NCBI RefSeq assembly: GCF_001949145.1 | Contig: NW_019091405.1 | Span: 922,685-986,684 of the forward strand | Origin: Acanthaster planci | Lineage: Eukaryota > Echinodermata > Asteroidea > Valvatida > Acanthasteridae | DNA: 64,000 nt | Direction: 5' to 3' | In this document: one piece after another, positions 58,499 through 64,000 of the stretch | How positions within the stretch are numbered: the first letter of the stretch is position 1 | How the letters are laid out: each line of letters opens with the position of its first letter | Position numbers and translations under genes: made by a program | Notes under the pieces: model-generated | What the model was told of the DNA's origin: nothing | What the model saw: the letters and a program-made list of their open reading frames with translations, nothing else | Database searches by the model: none

Positions 58499-61027
58499 GT
58501 AGGTTTCCTTCAATGGGTCCGGTTGGGTATTATCTTCAAACTAATCAGGATATAAGTGCATGTATGTATGGACTCCGTTAGGGAATGATAGATGGGGTAA
58601 ATGTAACCTGTTTTAATTTCTCAAGTATTTTGGAGTCCACAAGGGGCAATGGCACAGTTAATTTTAGAGTAATCCTAACGCCGCCTGACCCATCGCTATA
58701 GCTCCGTAAACCAAACCCTAATCCTTTAATCTGAAGTAATACACATGGCCAAAATTGATTTTAAGATATACCGAATATTACATATATCTGTATATATACA
58801 CTAGTAGTATTATCTTTGGCCTGGCCTAATCTCCAAAGTGCCATAGCACTTACATTTTACATTCTGTTGGCTGCGTGGTTGTCATATTGTGTTGAATAAC
58901 GTATTATTCTGTCCCAGAATAATTTAGCACAGAGTCTAGAATGTGTTGTCCATGACTTGCCTGTTTAGGCAGGTTTATGTCACGGTGTGCACGAGTCTTA
59001 ATGCACAGAGGATAAGCGCATGCTTAATTTGCTGATTCACAGCGCGGGAAAAACTTGCAGACAGTTTGAAGTTCGTCTATGACGTGTCCTGGATTTTGTT
59101 TTTAAACAGACTTCCGTCAATTTGTCAATCAATTAGTCATTCTCTGTTGCAGGGCATTGATTCCTCATTTGGTATAAAAGTTCGCTATTTCAGACTCAAA
59201 TAACTTTCATAATGCCTGTTTTAAACTGAACAAATGGAATATAAATCAGATAAACAGTGCCTCCTATCCCTGATGAAGCCAACTCAATTAGCAAATAGAG
59301 ACGTAGCTCTCTGAAGCAAAGGGTTCTGTTGTGGCCTGGGCAAAGTAAGTCTAAGCAGCTTGATAGAACATGATGCGCCCAGACTAGCTCCTAAGCTTAG
59401 AATTCAACACAGAACCTTCAAAAGCTGATTATAGCGTGCCCAAGGTCTCCAGAAAAGATGAAGCAGACTATCAAGTTAAACAAGAGTCGAAGGACAGTGC
59501 CAGGTTCATGGCACAAAGTGGCCACACCCAGGGCAGAGCGCCCTCTAGCGGTAGGCCTGTGATTTCAAATGTAGAGCTATGTACCTATCTTTGGCTACGC
59601 TACAGTCGTAGTTTTTTACCCAACCCACCGGGCGCGTCATTGGAAAAAGAAAACAGAGTTTTAAAAAGAAACCTCACACGTCGACTCTGCGATAAATACG
59701 ATGAGTACACATCTCTTTGAATATACACACACATTTCTTTCAATGAGAAAGAAGAGCAAAATTCGTATTTATAAGGAAAAAAGCTGTTGCCAACTGAGGG
59801 AGAGCTCCCACCAAACTATGGCTGCCTGTATGGCGGTCAGTGTATAACAGAGAGTTGCGTACTTGGATCGCTTGGCACTGGCGGACAGTTGTATTATCTG
59901 GAGACTGCTTGCTCTCGCGGGTACCACGGACCGAGCTGTCGTCCGGTCAGTCTCGTCTGCCCCGTCCTGGAGATCCTCCTCAGGGATTCCATGGAACACC
60001 GTTTCAGGTGGCCCTTTTACATCAACCACGGTGTTTGAATAAATATTTTATCCCCGCCGTAATGAAATCAAGCGCTGAAATATGAGGCCGTAAAATTTGA
60101 TAAGCTAGGGGAATGGAGTGGTGCCATGACCGTCACTACACACATGCTTTTCACAGCCGGCTTTGTTGGTCACAGTGGAAAATTACAAAGGGGGTACCCT
60201 CACCTATGCGTAAATCCTTGGCGCGCCCGTATTATATTGAATTATGCAGCATTAGGGATGGGGATGGCATTAAAAGGGGGCGCTGTCTTCCATTAGCCAT
60301 CGGAGGAGAAGCTGTTGTAAGTCCCCATAAATAAATTATCACCGATAGTTTGTCATCCTCTTCAACATTACTTTTGCACGTCGTGGGGATGTTTTTTGTT
60401 CATTTAAATATATTTTTTAGAAATTGCCACGCTGACTGTCCAGCCATGCTAACCTCCCAAAATATGCCACCAAGAGGGCTTTTGAAAATTTCATTATCGC
60501 TAATTGTCACACTCATGCTTATGCTTAATACATTGGGTGCATAGTGGCATCAAGCCCGCCCCACCCATAAGGAAGGACATATAGGATAACGTTGTATATG
60601 CTGCACTCGCAGCTTATTATGTTAAAGCACGCATCTTGCTGGAGACTTTTTCCATGATGCTGCCATGTGTGTCTTTTTCCGTGTAAACCCATTGGCATCA
60701 AGCCTCAGTTTGGTTGTACTGCTTCAAATGGTAGAAAAGCAAGATGGCTGCCCCATGATAGAGGTCTGTAGTACCAACGTGAATACGTCACGTGCGTTAT
60801 ATGTGTGTAAAACGCATTAGCTCGAGAACCAGCGCGTGAACCAACGCACGCGTGTACCTCATTCCTTTGCATGACACTTCCTGGTTCAAAATGACGTCAC
60901 ACTTCGGTACTTTATAGCAGTTGTGCATGGCAGCCATTTTTCCTGTGAGAGCTTTTGTTCCGCAGGGATACACATGAATAGACCTTTTGTGCTATCCCTC
61001 CATCACATAAGCAGTGTAGATGATATC
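58499..61027. other. Downstream of the bestrophin exon; no further exon recognised
   Basis: I looked for the Trp-Trp-x-Q exon and did not find it. 59787-60038 (+) reads CLYGGQC and later CSRGYHGPSC, which recalls an EGF repeat but lacks one cysteine and the right spacing. 59436-59720 (+) is unrecognised. Confidence 0.35.
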
Positions 61028-61061
61028 TCTTTCTTGAGCATGTAAGGTTCTGAAAAGAACC
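61028..61061 (-). promoter_or_regulatory. Histone-type 3' end signal (copy 2)
   Basis: On the minus strand GGTTCT-TTTC-AGAACC (61061-61046) is an exact match to the histone stem-loop rule with the common UUUC loop. Nine bases later CAAGAAAGA (61036-61028) is identical to the sea urchin histone downstream element. No histone reading frame precedes it on the minus strand; the preceding bases instead match the Penelope-linked copy at 9773-9815. Confidence 0.6.
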
Positions 61062-61075
61062 GGTAGTAGCCTACT

Positions 61076-61113
61076 CAACGTCTGGGACAGTACGCTCAGT
61101 CCGTCGTCAGGAG
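61076..61113 (-). ncRNA. Degenerate hammerhead-ribozyme-like motif (copy 2)
   Basis: Minus strand: CTGACGA (core CUGANGA), a 4-bp stem GGAC/GTCC around a longer loop, then CAGACGTTGAG in place of GAAACGTCGAG. Core bases are changed, so it should be inactive. The order and spacing relative to the stem-loop copy those at 9773-9815. Confidence 0.42.
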
Positions 61114-64000
61114 ACTGCAGAGGGTCCAGTGATGAAGCAGTTTAGATGGTATGTAGAGAGCAGTGAGGTGTGGAGAAGTTGCTGATTCTGGATCCAACTG
61201 CACTGTACTGGAAAAATGGCTGCCACACACAATTTCTATATGTTTTGTCTTGTTGAACTCATTGCTACAGCCAGTTAATCGCCTAGATATTTCACCAACA
61301 TGATTTTCACGGTAGCAGGTAAATCAGGTACAAAAAGTCTGGTTTTACAGGAACACTGAAGGAGGACACTGCTTGCATCACTTTCTCTCACCCAATTTTG
61401 AGCGAAAACTCGCCTTCTTGGTCTTTTGGTCTCAGCAACGTGTACCTTGTCTAAATCATATGTGCAGTTGACATGTATGAGGTATGTAGGTGTTGTCAAT
61501 TAACGCAATTGGACAATCATTCTCACGCAACAACTGTACAAAACAGACAAAATGACGACACACGTAAGATACCATAGACTTTTCATTTGGTTGTTCTCTT
61601 GGGTATGGAGATGGTTCGTGTATATTATTTTTCGAACGGTACCGTGCAAATTAATAATCACGAAACGATTTTACTGCCCAACGAAGTTCTTAATAGCACG
61701 GTGCGATTTCAGACAACTGTTACGCACAGTAACTAAAATAACATACAATAGTGTTTTATGAATGGACGGGCCAAATTCTCAATCCGGCCCGATTTACTTT
61801 GCCCTTCTCCATCAGGAGAACTGGTATTGGTCATTTTATATGAAATGAATAAATTTAAGTAAAGGTTTTAAGTTCTACCAGAAATATCTGTGCGTATTAA
61901 ATATTATTAGTTCTTTAATTCGGTTATTAAAATTTCCTTTAATTGAGTTTTTGGTTCAACTGAGGAGTTTTTGTATTGCCAGCCTCCAAAGGTTCAGGGC
62001 GTTACCACAACAAATAATTCCTCATTTAAATGGACACATTTTTTCAGAAAGGCATGGGACGGATATTTGAGGAGAATCCTGATATCGAGTGGGTTTTCAG
62101 AAGTTGTTTGCAGGAACAAATCCATGATTTAGGCTGTACGTTAGGTTGGTAATCTTTATGTTATACGAAAACAGACTTCCCTTCGCTTGTCATTGTAGCT
62201 TCTTAGACCTTCGTCAGTCCTTCAACGTTCTCTCGCTGGCTTCTCATGCTGTCTGAGTGCCGCCCAGTCGCGTGGCCAATTTTATTTCATTATTGGCTAA
62301 TCAGAGATTCAATTAGTATGGAAGGCCTCTGTGCGACGGGTAACTAGATTCATAAGGCCGATCGAAGCCTGCCCCACTGTGCAGGACCGTTTGTGGCTCA
62401 CGGAAGGCTTCAAGAGGCTACTTCGATGGGAATGATGGGGTAAGAGGGGTAGTAAGTACACAGGCAGAAGCATTGTGACCCGTCTGGCAGTGCAGGCACG
62501 TCCGTTATCGCTGAGGCTCATGGTGCGAGTAGGTATTTGAATAGTGTATTGCAGTCGAAAGCGCCATACTGTCTGCTATCCAACCTGAATAAATCTGGAT
62601 TTTGCATATCGCCAAAATAGGCCTGAAATGTAAACCCTATGAATCCGGTATTGATCTCGTGATTTGTATAGCTATTTGAAAAGCTATTACTCCAGCATCT
62701 CACTTAGTCCTTGTGATGAGGCCACTCATGTGAAAAAAATGTTTGGGATTAATCTTATAATTTTGGGAATCCCAAAATGATGCTCTTCAGTGGCACAGCT
62801 GGTATTTGTGCCTTCCAATTCAAAAATAATGTTGAACAACTGCTCGTATAAAACGGTTCCAATCAAATGGTTTGACGTCAGCACGGCATAGTCATTGATT
62901 GCAGGAATGGAGAGAAATCTGCCCGTAACTTTGTAGTGTCTAAGGAGCCTTGGTAAAAAAAAAGGGACTTGTTCTACACCAGATGTTTAAACTTGTCTAG
63001 TTGCATCCTAAACAAATTCTTTATTAATATGAATCCGTTTTTATCAGGTCGAAAAAACACTGATTAGCCTTCGATAAGTGATTAACTGACCTTTAACCAT
63101 ATTTTGTTGTGTTGGTCTCTGGTCAGATGCTGAAATTTGAAGGAGGCCTGTTTCCTGTATTATTTATTGGGAAAACCAATATCACACGATTAAGAGTTAT
63201 TATAATGGCTGATTATGGGAGTACATTTTGCTTTCTTCATGAGCGCACTGAAGGTAGTTCTCCTTAATGTTTCTCACGTACATGTACTGATAGAAGTTTC
63301 AGATTATAGTACACATTGTGTATATCCTTACAGCAATTCCAGGAAATGACCGACCCCCCCCGACAAAATTAAAGATTTATTAATTTTCGGGCAAACGGAA
63401 ATTCTCATTTATTGACCAACATTTCAGCCCTTTTCAGAGAGGAGTCGTATTAATTAGTAATGTAAGCGATGAGACCTTAATACTGATATTGCGAAATCGT
63501 GTGCTTTTATTCCATTGACAGTAATTTTCTCTATCAATCATTTAGAGAGTTCCTGGTAAATCAGTTCAGCTGTAAAACAAAACCTCCCCAAGAGGCTTCA
63601 CAACTTTCCAATGAAACTTTGCAAAGAAGGCAAAACCTGTGTAGGATAAATACAAAGTTGTTTTCAAGGTATCCCCACTGAATGTGTAGTACCACCCAAA
63701 ATGTAGTGCCTCAATAGGTACAGACTTAGCACTTGATGGAACGCCGCAATATCCAGAATACAATCACAATAGTCTATATCTCTGTAATATGTCAGTCGAT
63801 CTCTATAGTCCTGGTGCAGTTGGTGCTTTTAGCACAGATTCAAAATGTGTTTTGTGTGCCGCCCCACGTCGGCCAGTTTTAGTAATTTAAGGGTAGGTTT
63901 TGCAAAATTGCTAATGCGAACCAAATTGTTGAGCTAGGCTCTCCCCCCACTCAAATCGGTCTTGCAGTCTTGCAATCTAGCGGTTTTCTGATTAATGATT
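61114..64000. other. Remaining Penelope-type 3' end, then intergenic DNA
   Basis: 61114 to about 61215 continues the repeat, including a GGATCCA-containing block shared with 9930-9940. No RT fragment was recognised upstream on the minus strand, so this is a solo 3' end. The rest is AT-rich with short unrecognised ORFs. Confidence 0.4.

Noticed and set aside
59805-59950. EGF-like domain (CLYGGQC ... CSRGYHGPSC)
   Set aside because: One of the C-x-C cysteines is Arg and two spacer residues are missing; no flanking EGF exon or good splice sites.
59981-60030. Next bestrophin exon (TTCAG then TGG)
   Set aside because: The translation (WPFYINHGV) does not match the conserved Trp-Trp-x-Q-y segment and stops at once.
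61046-61300. A histone gene on the minus strand, suggested by the perfect 3' stem-loop
   Set aside because: The last codons of H2A, H2B, H3, H4 or H1 are not found in any frame before the hairpin, and the upstream sequence matches the Penelope-linked copy at 9.7 kb.
1-64000. CRISPR arrays, operons or ribosome-binding sites
   Set aside because: No regular short repeats with unique spacers and no closely packed long ORFs; the window is eukaryotic.

Overview
The window is animal nuclear DNA. Short coding exons are split by GT-AG introns with phase-compatible boundaries, two genes have TATA-like motifs, and most of the sequence is repeat-rich intergenic or intronic DNA. The gene families (Shisa-type adaptors, bestrophin), the Penelope-like retroelement and an exact copy of the downstream processing element known from sea urchin histone genes suggest an invertebrate, most likely a deuterostome (echinoderm, hemichordate or cephalochordate). 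The species cannot be fixed from the sequence. Three single N bases (10100, 11188, 13892) look like scaffold-gap placeholders.

Layout: 1-2460 holds a tandem duplication and a TIR-bounded element with a nested foldback. 2542-6158 (+) is a six-exon Shisa-like gene. 6771-6993 (+) is an orphan exon resembling a hormone-receptor (HRM) domain of adhesion GPCRs. 7790-8540 (+) is a decayed non-LTR reverse transcriptase. 9382-13891 is a retroelement island, mostly on the minus strand, with a Penelope-like RT fragment, its 3' end, an LTR-type gag with a CCHC knuckle, and a 640-bp direct repeat whose two copies both stop at an N. 14724-17786 (+) is a second, four-exon Shisa-like gene with the same intron phases as the first (1, 2, 1) but with PPxY motifs. 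From 18 to 58 kb there are few recognisable exons; this part holds unidentified ORFs, two copies of a 1-kb TIR element, a 364-bp MITE with a 5-bp target duplication, inverted repeats and minisatellites. 58257-58498 (+) is one unmistakable bestrophin exon. 61028-61113 (-) is a second copy of the Penelope-type 3' end.

The most unusual signal is shared by 9725-9815 and 61028-61113. Each carries, on the minus strand, a degenerate hammerhead-ribozyme-like motif, then a 6-bp GGTTCT/AGAACC stem with a 4-nt loop (histone mRNA 3' stem-loop type), then 9-10 nt later a purine-rich element (CAAGAAAGA in one copy) like the U7 snRNA target of histone pre-mRNAs. A third stem-loop plus element with the same 9-nt spacing lies at 40848-40881 inside a long inverted repeat. 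This suggests a retroelement family that has acquired histone-type 3' processing signals.

The two Shisa genes are probably tandem paralogues encoding secretory-pathway membrane adaptors. The bestrophin exon belongs to a chloride-channel gene whose remaining exons were not found here.
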